Positions 11,051 through 20,415 of a stretch of 64,000 nucleotides of DNA are shown in pieces (position 1 is the first letter of the stretch; each line of letters starts with the position of its first letter). The DNA lies in contig JAGQDJ010000174.1 in NCBI GenBank assembly GCA_022885665.1, positions 1-64,000 of the forward strand, in the 5' to 3' direction. Made by a program: the position numbers and the translations under genes. Source of the stretch: Triops longicaudatus. Its lineage: Eukaryota; Arthropoda; Branchiopoda; Notostraca; Triopsidae. The notes beneath the pieces are model-generated. The model saw only the letters and a program-made list of their open reading frames with translations. It was not told the DNA's origin and did no database searches.

Positions 11051-11642
11051 TTAGAAGCCGAAAGCAGTGCCAGATCCTTGGCCCTGGAATCCAGTTGGGA
11101 AACCAAATTGATTCATTCCCACTGCAAGAGAAAAAAAAAATTCGGTGACAATATTTGACATTTCTGCTATCTTACTTCCTCCGTTGGCGCTGCCCGTTGC
11201 GAATGCAGCGTGAGGTCCGCTAGCAGATCCAAATCCACCAGAACTTCCTACAAACGAACGATATATTAATTTCTTTGAATTGGAAATTTCGAGAAAAACA
11301 AACCTTGAGGACCAAAGAATCCGTTGTTGCTGTTGGTAAAACCTCCAGCGTTAGCTTGGGCTCCTGGGTTGAAAAACTGACCACCGAAAGGCCTTCCTCC
11401 AAAGAATTGTGGCATGGCTAAAGAAGCAGCTACCAAAGCAAGGAAAACGATCTGTCAGAAAAAAAATTTAAAAAAATAGCAAATTAGTTTCGACAAACGT
11501 AAAACTGTCTAAAACTTTGATTTACAAAAATAGAAACGAGATTATTAAATAACGTTTAAAATGAATCGACATTAAAATCGAATTTCTTCCAACAATGGGA
11601 AATTGAGTAAAAAGCACTTACAACAAACTTGAAGAAAGCCAT
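11051..11642 (-). CDS. Small secreted Gly/Phe-rich protein, paralogue B
   Basis: Four exons join in phase: 11642-11622 (MAFFKFV), 11451-11304, 11247-11176 and 11121-11051, giving 103 residues. Residues 1-19 (MAFFKFV plus IVFLALVAASLA) are a signal peptide followed by MPQ. The mature chain is Gly/Phe/Asn/Gln-rich: FFGGRPFGGQFFNPGAQANA, then GGFTNSNNGFFGPQG. A conserved block GGFGSASGPHAAFATGSA comes next, and the chain ends GSGTAFGF. Exon 3 is exactly 72 bases in both this gene and the one at 19.5 kb, and all intron phases agree, so the two are clear duplicates. I do not recognise a named family. The composition suggests a secreted structural peptide; no Cys pairs, so it is not a typical toxin or defensin. 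Confidence 0.85.
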
Positions 11643-11720
11643 TGTTGAAGTGATGGTGTGTTTGTTAGCTTGCAGAGCTGTGCAATGGTAACTGGTGAAG
11701 ATTACTGCGAAAACGTAGGC

Positions 11721-11727
11721 TTTTATA
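11721..11727 (-). promoter_or_regulatory. TATA box of secreted-protein gene B
   Basis: The minus strand reads GAGTATAAAAG, 79 bases before the ATG at 11642. The context matches those of genes A and C. Confidence 0.75.
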
Positions 11728-14727
11728 CTCGAAGAGACTTAGGTAACCATTAACTAACCCTCGTCTAGCGTGTTTTGCATCCAGGGCAAAAACCTCTTGG
11801 AAGAGACCGCTAGGGTTTTTCACCCCCTAAACTTTAGGTTTTATGACTGTTACCTAGATCTAGGTATACAGTACAGTACCGTAATACGTGATGTACGGTG
11901 GAAAAACCTTCGAAGGCTTGTTATTGTTTTCTTTTGTTCAGGTCAAGTTTCCGTAGGTCGATCTTTTGTAGAGTTAAGACAGTGGCAAGGTTGAAACAAA
12001 AGAAGCCTTTGGGACATGCAGGTCAAGTCATGTTCGGGCCAGTTTAATACAGAGTTGTATAAACTAAACTCCATTTAATGTATAAAATTTTCAATTCAAG
12101 TCCATAGAAATCAATGGAAAGAAATTGCGGACAGTAATTATTTTTAATTACTTCAAAGTATTTAAGACTGAGGTCAGTTCGAAAGCAAGTATTAAAAATA
12201 TCCTTCGAGAAAATGCTAATGAAGAAGCTGAAATCAGTGCCCAAACAGTATTTTCGTTTCAGAAAAAAGAAGACATATTAAAAACCATTCGCAAGAATGC
12301 GTATTTGCGTGTCACCATTGGCCACAGCAGTCAAATTTCTGCAAACTCTTGTTGCTTCTAACAATAACTGTCTAGTTTAAGCTATTTAGAAACCTATACA
12401 ATGAAACGAAATGCTTGGCATTCTCGACATTACGCTGGGTTATACCTAAGTGTCAATTATGCCTAAACACACAACGGATCGTTCATGTGTGTTCACGTTT
12501 CTCCTATAGGCCTACCAAACTGGCATCCTGGTGTAAATCCATCTGATATCATAACTAGGACACGCGTTAGACAAGGTTTGTAACTGTAACCAAACGTGCC
12601 AAAGATGGCACGTAATAGAATTTCTGCCATTTCCAGCAACAAACTCGCTATTTTGCGCCGATCACTGCAGGCTTCCGTCCCTACACAGGTTTCATGGGTT
12701 AAAATGACAAGTATCTTAACATTACGATGGACTGAACGATTTGAAACGTGACAAGTTAGCTCTACTAGTATGCACACAAATAAGCCTACGATTTTTATTT
12801 ATTTTGTTTATTTGTTTGCTGCTTCCACCGCGTTTTTGGCGACAAAGAAAAAGATTGGAAAAATTTTGAGGTAATTCTCTTCTTATTTTTTTGAGAATTA
12901 GAACTTCTCTTTTAATTACAATACTGTACAATACCGTTATAGCGAACCTACTGGAAACTTCCTGTTATATTGTTCGGTATGCCCGAGCCACAGCAGGCGC
13001 GTTTGTACCTGTCAGCTTTTCTTAACAGTTGGGGGTAACTTTGAACATGATGAAACTTTGAACATTTTCTTGGGAAATAGTAGGTCATCATGATCCGCTG
13101 TTCAACGTGGTGAACTAGCTGTCATCAGTTTTATTGACTGATATGTTTTCTGACAACGGCAAAAGCAATTTTTTGGGGCACATTTCGTGGCTGCAAGAAG
13201 TTGAAGAAAGTTTTGCTATATTTTAGTGTCGTCGAATTTTTACTACCAAGTAATAGCTGTGATAGTTAGAAACTCGATTTTTTTTAACAAAATACTATGA
13301 AGACCAAGCTTAATGTTGTCTAAATCTAAACACCGTCACAACCTCGGGATAAATTTCATCTCCAAAGTTACCCAACAAGCTCTGAACTTCTTCCTATGCT
13401 ATAGCTTACGGGTTTTGGAGGGGAGCGCGTCGCAGTCAGGAAAATCGCTACTTGTGATGAAAAAGCGCAAGAAACTGAAATGAGAAAATAAGCGCCCCTT
13501 AAAAATTGAACGGGCTTAGATACGCAACAGAAGAAGTTAAGAAACATAGGAAATCCAAAAAAAGTGCAAATTTAACAAATGTAAGGTTTAAGGCTTAATT
13601 TTCTCCCTTCTGTTCGCTTTTCATTCGTATTTTTTTTCTAAAAATAACTGAGGTAAGTTTCTGTAAAGAAAATGATCAGTCGTATTCCCGGTATTCGCAT
13701 GAGTGATAACAAGTAAAAAATTTTTACAAACATTGATTTCTGAGTTTCTGTCATACAATTTCTTGTTCGGGTTCAATGTCATGCCCGCGTGGACTAACTT
13801 TGAACGTGCATCAAGATTTCAAATTAACTGAAAGAAGACGTACATTACAGTGTCGTATCTCATTTTCTTTTGACCATTCAATAACCACAAAAATTGTCTG
13901 TTAAATATAAAAAATGACAAAATGTATATCAAATTTTTTCAAAGGGGATGAAATAGGAAACAAGGATCTTACCGCTGAATAAGAAAACGTGAGAAGAAGA
14001 TTCTCACGTATAGAAATTACTGACTTTCGGTTCAGTTTATAATGAAAATGTCAACGGTTGGAAAAGTGAAGCATTTGCCTCGAAAGTGTATGTCATGATA
14101 CATAATGTTTTGAGTTTCTTCATTTGCATTAAGTTGACTAGCAAGATAATGAAGAACTGATTTTTATTTAGATCGGTTATAAATGAAACAAATAACAATA
14201 ATATAAATGGAATGTTATAAATGGAAGGAGAACCAAGTGACACGACAATATGTTACAATGATGTTCATGGGGGTGTCGTGAGGAGTAATTCCAATTTCTC
14301 AATGCAGACGAACTGGAGTTCCATTTAAACAGGTTTCATTTGAGCTTCACTAACTTCTAAAATGAAAATGAAATTATCTGAATTGTGTTCGGGGACGTTC
14401 GAGTTAGTCATTTTTTCTCAGTTCTGCCTTTCTTTTCCACAACTGTATTTGCCAAATTCAATTTTGACACAGTTGTTGTTTCTCACATCAACTCACATAA
14501 TATGCAAATCACATCTCACTGGGATGCTGTTCGGCAGGAGGTAGCGATAAGGGAAGTTCCGACAAGTCCGACGTAACCCTGGAAACGGCCGTTGGAGAAA
14601 AACAAAAAGCCTAAAATGTACAGAAAATGTTAAAAACTGTCCTAAACTTCATTTCAAAACGAGTGATTAGAACTACTATAAATGGCAATCAACCTGTACA
14701 TCACGCTGAGTCCGTGGTAGCACCACT
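11728..14727. other. Intergenic with repeat debris
   Basis: No gene is supported across 3 kb. Frames up to 94 codons at 12.1-12.9 kb have no recognisable motif and no matching splice structure. About 13.0-13.7 kb is a copy of the ~0.6 kb interspersed repeat listed separately. Confidence 0.4.
13060..13710 (+). repeat. Unclassified interspersed repeat family, copy 1
   Basis: Landmarks shared with the other copies are, in order: TTTTAGTGTCGTCGAATTTT; TAGCTGTGATAGTTAGAAACTC; a short TTACCCAACAAGCTCTGA box; GCTATAGCTTACGGGTTTTTGG-like; GCGCGTCGCAGTCAGGAAAA; TTTTCATTCGTATTTT; and AAAATAACTGAGGTAA. Copies lie at about 22.86-23.43, 26.43-26.96 and 30.03-30.59 kb on this strand, and at about 52.43-52.97 kb reversed. 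No coding capacity or terminal repeats were seen, so the class is unknown. Confidence 0.7.
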
Positions 14728-15722
14728 TCAGGCTTCGGTAGCTCCTCTGTACTTACTGCACTTGCAGTACTCGTGCGTGCTCGCACTTTGGGTTAAAGTG
14801 TTGTAAGTTATCAGTGAAAACTCCTACGACTTACATGATCAAATTAACAGTACCTCTAGGATCTAGTACGTATTCGATCTCCGATATAAGGCCATTATTA
14901 GGAGAATTAAAGGGCGTGTCCATATTAGGGGGCGATGGAATGGTGATTGGTTCACTACGAATACGTAATGGGGAGAGTACGGGGCGAGTCTATGACGATT
15001 GAAACAAATGAATTAAAAGAACAGATAATCTAATCAAAATTAACAGGAAAGCTTCGCGGTATTAGCTATAGCGATAAAAAGCTTGGAAACTTTTCACATT
15101 TACAAAAGGAACCCCAGAGTTACATGGAAAAGTGAGAAATACGTAAAGCTTGTCTACAAATGATGTCCGACAAGTAGCGCTGGCCTATAGCATTTAATTG
15201 TCCTTAAGATGGAAATCTAAAACTATCGAAGAGGACTAGATAATGACACTAGATAATGTTTAAAATTAGGAGGAAAACGTAAGATTTGAGACATATTGCC
15301 GTCACTCACTCGTCGCCCAGCAACTCCAGCGTCTACAGCGCCACGTTCGGCGGACGCCGGAAAGAGGACGCGCCTGAAACGTAAAACAAGTAAACACTAA
15401 GAACAGCTGAAGTAAGAAGCTATGAGACTGAAAGCTTCGCTTTAGGTTACCTAGGTCCTTCCGTCGAAGTGTCGAAGTCTACTGCACTGTGCGTGGCTAC
15501 GTTTTGTCTTCCCACGGTAACAGACGGAGGAGCAGAGTTCGGTGGAGTGGAAAAAAGGCAACTGTTTAATGCTTGCTCTTTTGAACTAACAGGTTTATCC
15601 ATTGAATTGACGATTGTTTCCTGGTCGCGTTCGTAGAAGCTGAACAGTGGCAAAATGTTGACTGGCCATCCATCCAGAACGAAAGTGTTTCTATTTGTTA
15701 GCAAGGGCACACTGCCACGGAT
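14728..15722 (-). CDS. Unidentified four-exon gene, 5'-partial
   Basis: Four exons join in phase on the minus strand: 15722-15451 (acceptor GACTAG, donor GTAACC), 15373-15310 (donor GTGAGT), 14989-14835 (donor GTAAGT) and 14785-14728 (stop TGA), giving 182 residues. No start codon is visible in frame; a 5' exon must lie further upstream, beyond 15722, and was not identified. The chain has no domain I recognise. It opens IRGSVPLLTNRNTFVLDGWP, has a Ser/Pro-rich middle (SEPITIPSPPNMDTPFNSPN) and ends with two close cysteines (HEYCKCSKY). It sits among the small secreted genes on the same strand but does not share their first exon. The consistent phases and good donors support it; the last exon is the least certain. 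Confidence 0.45.
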
Positions 15723-17179
15723 CTAGTCAACTTTTTGTTTGAAAACACAGTAAGCCAGAAAAGACACAATGTGAAGCCTTTTAAAAGTTCCTGCGCATGA
15801 AAGAGAAGAAGATAGCTTTTTCCTCCCGTGGGGTCTACGGATGGATCACCTGGATTGCCAAAATCAAACGATAAAACTTGCTCTTACCCTTGTAAGGCAA
15901 AATCTTCGTGTCGTTCGCTTTTCGTTACTTTTCTAAATCGTGTGTGCCGGCACTTCGTGTTATATTTGAGCTTCGAATAAACGCATACTACAAAAGCATG
16001 ATTTTATTCTTACTTTAGTATTTTTATGTTTAGCTTTTATTAACGTTAATTAATGCACATCGTGATTATACTCGAGAAACCATCAAATGGGGTACTGAAC
16101 GATACTGGGCCCTTTTTGTTTTTCTTGTTGGCTATTTTCTGAGTTACAGGCAAACCAAAAAGTTGCGGCTGTGTGTGACAAGCTACACGGCCATTCTAGA
16201 GCATACCATGCATAGCTTTCTTATATTATTACATAGTATGTAATAATAATATGTAATATATTATTAAAATGTAATAATATAAGAAAGCTGAAGACATCCA
16301 CCGAGGCAGATATGACAAATAGAAAAAAAGTGACTTTTCTGCCATAGGGAATCTAAAATGCCATTAACTGGAGTAATTTATTTACCTGACGAAGCAAAAT
16401 TCTAAATTGACGTTACATTTTTTATTAATCATTTCACCAATTTTTTACACTTTTTATACCACTTTTGAGACTGAACAGGGTTCCGAACGATGTAACACGA
16501 TTTCTGCACAACCTTGCGGTATGTCGAGTCTCTTACAACGATCACTTCTTATAGCGAACGACATCCAGGAATAGACTAGGTTCGTTGTGCGGGGTGCCAC
16601 TGTGTATAACGAATCTCTTCTGGGTACTTGTTCTTTATACGCCCCGTCAAAATACTGCTGTTTCAAATGTGTTTCAAATCGCTTTTGTTTCAAATCCGAA
16701 AGTTTTTTGTTTAACTTTTGCACTGGTTAGCTTGAGTAAAAGCAGGCGAACAAAATATTGGTAAGGATTATTAAGAATTTTGCGAAAAAACGCGACCATT
16801 TTTTTACGAATCTGGGTTAAATTGAATGACACATTTCCATTACAATCACAGTGTTTCCATCTGTTTATTTTCGTTTTAAGCACCTCTGGTGTGAAAGTTT
16901 TACCTAATTTCAATTAACCTAATCTTCACCTAACCTACAAATTTACGGGGTGAATAATGAATAAGTACCAAAAAGTTCACTTTTTTAGCCATTTCCCGCA
17001 AGCAGTCTTCAATGCTCTGTCCACAGTTGTCTTAAAAGCGGCGCTCTTTTTAACCGCAACTTGAAGGGTAGGCGCAATGAGGATTCCCATTGGCAGGCGC
17101 CGTGGGTTAGGCGGGAAAAAGCCATCTTTGTTTACAAGCAACGAAAACCGCTTAAAGTGCGCATCGGAAGCAATCGAAA
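15723..17179. other. Intergenic, includes a long perfect hairpin
   Basis: No gene is supported. The 5' exon of the preceding minus-strand gene should lie in the left part. A 21-bp perfect inverted repeat is at 16214-16289. The segment 16905-16940 has a few TTAGG-like words (AACCTAATCTTCACCTAACC). Confidence 0.4.
16214..16289. repeat. Perfect 21-bp inverted repeat (hairpin)
   Basis: AGCTTTCTTATATTATTACAT at 16214-16234 is exactly complementary to 16269-16289, with a 34-base AT-rich spacer that is itself partly self-complementary. It could be the core of a small foldback element or an RNA hairpin. The stem is too AT-rich to favour a microRNA. Confidence 0.75.
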
Positions 17180-18291
17180 ATGACAGCAAGTGATTCTGAA
17201 ATTGACCACGATTACTTGAAAAAACGATGCTCGGAATATTTAGTAGGTAAGTAAGCTAATAAGACCCGTAAACACTTAAGTTTTCTCTTGGTTTTCACCC
17301 ACTAGGTTTCATTAAGAAATTAGAAAACGAACAGATCACATGGTATGGCTATGAAGTAAGAGATGTTGAAGAGAGAAGGCTTGCATTGATCGGCATAAAG
17401 GTTTACGTCGAAGATTGCTTTGATCAGTATCTGGGTTTGCAGGGCCAGGCTGCCGTAAGTGTTTACAACTACATTTTAACCAGGATATTAATTCTTGTTT
17501 TTGTTGTAGGCAGCGGTGTGTCAACCTTATGGATCGTTGCAATTAGTGGTTATGTTTTACTGTCAGAAGAAAACGACCAGGCGTTCAAGAGCTGCCGAGA
17601 AAGATGTCATCATTCGCAAGAATGTCATTGCTTTTGAAGCAAAAAAGCCCAATTTTTTCTGCCCACGCCCCAAGCTGCCCCTGATACTGGAGAAAGTAAA
17701 GACATGTATATTATTTCCCAGATCAGTTGCTCTAATTGTATGTACTGATGCTTGAAGGCTCTTCAGAAAACATTTCGCACACAATCTATCCATCGCCTTG
17801 GAATGCAAGGCAACCACTTGCCGTCTTTAACGGAAATGGTTGCAAACGCTGCGACTGGAGGAAAGCTCTCTCATTATCCCGACAAGGAAGAAGCGCCTCA
17901 GACGTTGACCATGTCTTCTAAATCAGATTTCCTCACCGGCCACGTTCACGTAGCAGATGCCTCGGAGAAGAGGGATAAAGAGACGTTATTATCCAAACTG
18001 CAGTCAGATGCTGTTCTTAAAGTTGACCACTTGCGAATTAAGGTTAGTATTGCTTGCAGAATTTATCCCGAGTAGCAATGTAAAGCACGTTGCATTTAGA
18101 CACGAAACCCAATTGATTTCCAAAACGGGGACGCGCGGGAAGACACAAGTGAAAAGGAACTGATTATCTCAACACCGGATATGATTACACACGCGCAAAA
18201 CTTGATCACTGAAGATCTAGTTGTGAAGCCCATACCGGCCTACCTGACAAGTTTCATTGCGCGAGGAAAAACAAACACAAAGTTTAAGTAA
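17180..18291 (+). CDS. Unidentified conserved-looking protein, 292 residues
   Basis: Five exons join in phase: 17180-17246, 17306-17454, 17510-17695, 17758-18042 and 18100-18291 (stop TAA). Donors are GTAAGT, GTAAGT, GTAAAG and GTTAGT, with short introns of 55-62 bases. The start ATG is preceded by CGAAA and followed by an acidic leader (MTASDSEIDHDYLKKRC). A predicted alpha/beta N-terminal part includes ITWYGYEVRDVEERRLALIG and YGSLQLVVMFYCQKK; a basic stretch KKTTRRSR and a charged, mostly helical C-terminal half follow, ending in KTNTKFK. There is no signal peptide or membrane segment, so it is probably cytosolic or nuclear. I do not recognise the family. It is the only plus-strand gene in the 9-20 kb cluster. 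The acceptor of exon 4 could instead be 9 bases downstream (17767), removing three residues. Confidence 0.7.
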
Positions 18292-19529
18292 AAGGTAGCC
18301 TATCCTTATAGGACAAATGTTTTCTTTCTCACTTTCATGAAGAACTGCTTTCATACCTTGACTCTTAACTTGATTCGCATCTTAATTCGCACTTTAGTTC
18401 CCATCGTGATTCATTAACGTTGCATTGCGTACTAATTTCAAGAATAAATGTTTGTCAAAAGTACCTGATTGTATGCGAATCAATAAAAAAAATATTTTCA
18501 TTTAATCACAACAGATTTCCTTCATACACATAATTTTTTCTAGATATCATAACAACATTTCAGTTACGTTCAAACTCAATTTCCTTGATCGCACCTTTTT
18601 GGGGAAAAAAAATTAAATAGGGGTTTATGGAAATGTGTCTGAATAATATCGTTATAGAACAAAGGTCAAGGAACAGGGGAATTATGTGTTAAATGGCTCA
18701 GGCAACTTTGCTAAAGCTTTTCAAAGTTTTGTGACAAGTTCGTTACAAAAAAGTTTTGTACCCTAAAATCTAATAGAAAGTTTGGACAGGTTTTTTTTAG
18801 TATATCGTCTATTTTGATATTCTTCATTTTCATAAATTAAATTGGTGCTTGGGAATTTATAGAAGGTTAATTATTTTAGATTCAATGTTTTTCTTTATTT
18901 TAAGGCAAGTTAAAGGAATTGCGAATAATGGCACTTTTAATTGTTACAGAGTTACGATGAACTTAGAAGTGCTTCATATTACGACTTTTTTGTGGGTGAA
19001 AAATATTCGAAAATTTTAGCTTGAAATTTCATTAGAGCCATTTAATTGACCAAGACGTAATTTATATGACAAAGACTTTTATGTTCTCAAATAAAATGGA
19101 ATTAGTAGAAAATCTTATTCGAACTTCATTCGAGTGTATTTGCACGTTCTTGAATTTCCCGTTTTCTTTTTTTTTTTTTTTTAAAGCTAAGATATGTTCA
19201 CATCAAGTGTTCATGTTCGAATAGTCTTCGGTTAATCAAAAAGAAAAGAATACTGTTGGATTAGGATAGGTTCGTGCATACAGTGAATTTCGTGCATGAG
19301 TTTATCCCGACAAGTGCGAAATGTTACAATTGACTCAGTTCGCTACAGATTCTATTGAAGATGCTAATGCTGACTTGAAACCTTCTTAATCAACGTGAAC
19401 AAGATCTTTCAGAATTTAAAACTTTTTATTTACAATGAAAATTTGGAACAAAATGCCATTCTGGACCATTTACAATTAGGAAAAAGCACCGGTTTATTTT
19501 AAAAGATTCTCCTCGTCAATGTTTCCCGC
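18292..19529. other. Intergenic between convergent genes
   Basis: The 3' ends of the 17.2 kb gene (+) and secreted gene C (-) face each other here. No gene was found; the sequence is AT-rich and includes a T16 tract near 19170. Confidence 0.5.
19493..19498 (-). terminator. Polyadenylation signal of secreted gene C
   Basis: AATAAA on the minus strand, 32 bases past the stop codon at 19530. Confidence 0.65.
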
Positions 19530-20321
19530 TTAGAAACCAAAGGCAGTGCCACCTCCTTGGGCGTTGGAGCCTCCGAATCCACCTAAAACAACAGTTTACA
19601 CTCAGTAACGTTTTTCAACTTTAACATTCGTCATTAAATTATTTTTTAGTGTAAAAGATAATTTTTGTAGTGTTCTTACTTGAAGATGAGGCAGAACCAG
19701 TAGCGAAAGCAGCGTTAGGTCCGCTGGCAGAACCAAATCCAACGGCGGATCCTATTAAAATAAAAGAATTCAACGAGCTATTCCCTACTTTAAAAATCGG
19801 TGAAAAACAAACCTTGAGTTCCAAAAAGTCCAGTGTTGGTGTTAGAGAAGCCTCCAGCTTGAGCCTGAGCTCCAGGTTGGAAGAAACCAAAAGGTCTTTG
19901 CGGTCTGCGTTGCGGCATAGCCGAAGACAAAGCCACCAAGGCGAGGAAAACAATCTGTAACCGTTAAACGCACCATTACTGACTTTTCCTTTACTTTGTC
20001 TAAAAACTAAACCAAAACTTGAATGTGAAATCGAGGAACTTTGTATAAATCTATAGCATCATTTTAACTTATGAAAACGATTACCGAAATAAACGGTGCT
20101 AAAAAATAATGTTTTAAAATTCTGAAAGATGAAAATACTGAAAAATTTAAATATCAACTGTTAGCTAGCACTAAAATCAAGAAAATTTATTTTGAAAAAA
20201 AATCACGAAAACGATAGAAATTACGGACATTTTAAGAGACAAATGAAAGTGAAAGCATATCTTACAACGTATCGAATTTAAAAGAATTATGGTAACTTAC
20301 GGTAACTTTAGAGAAGGCCAT
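19530..20321 (-). CDS. Small secreted Gly/Phe/Gln-rich protein, paralogue C
   Basis: Four exons join in phase: 20321-20301 (MAFSKVT), 19954-19813, 19751-19680 and 19582-19530, giving 95 residues. The signal peptide is MAFSKVT plus IVFLALVALSSA, followed by MPQ. The mature chain reads RRPQRPFGFFQPGAQAQAGG, then FSNTNTGLFGTQGS, then the conserved block GFGSASGPNAAFATGSAS, and ends GGGTAFGF. It matches gene B at 11.05-11.64 kb in exon number, intron phases and the 72-base exon 3, and the GSASGPxAAFATGSA block is nearly identical. Gene C differs in a basic Arg/Gln stretch after the signal and a shorter last exon. Its function is unknown. Both proteins look like low-complexity secreted structural peptides. 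Confidence 0.87.
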
Positions 20322-20408
20322 TTTAGTGATTTAAGTTGGTTGGTAAACTTGAGAAGCTAAAAACTGTTGGAAATGCAAACTGGTGAAGATGGTAGCTCAG
20401 CAGGACCG

Positions 20409-20415
20409 TTTTATA
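20409..20415 (-). promoter_or_regulatory. TATA box of secreted-protein gene C
   Basis: The minus strand reads GAGTATAAAAC, 88 bases before the ATG at 20321, in the same context as genes A and B. Confidence 0.75.

Noticed and set aside
12125..12361. Charged 78-codon plus-strand frame
   Set aside because: No upstream or downstream exon could be joined and no motif is present.
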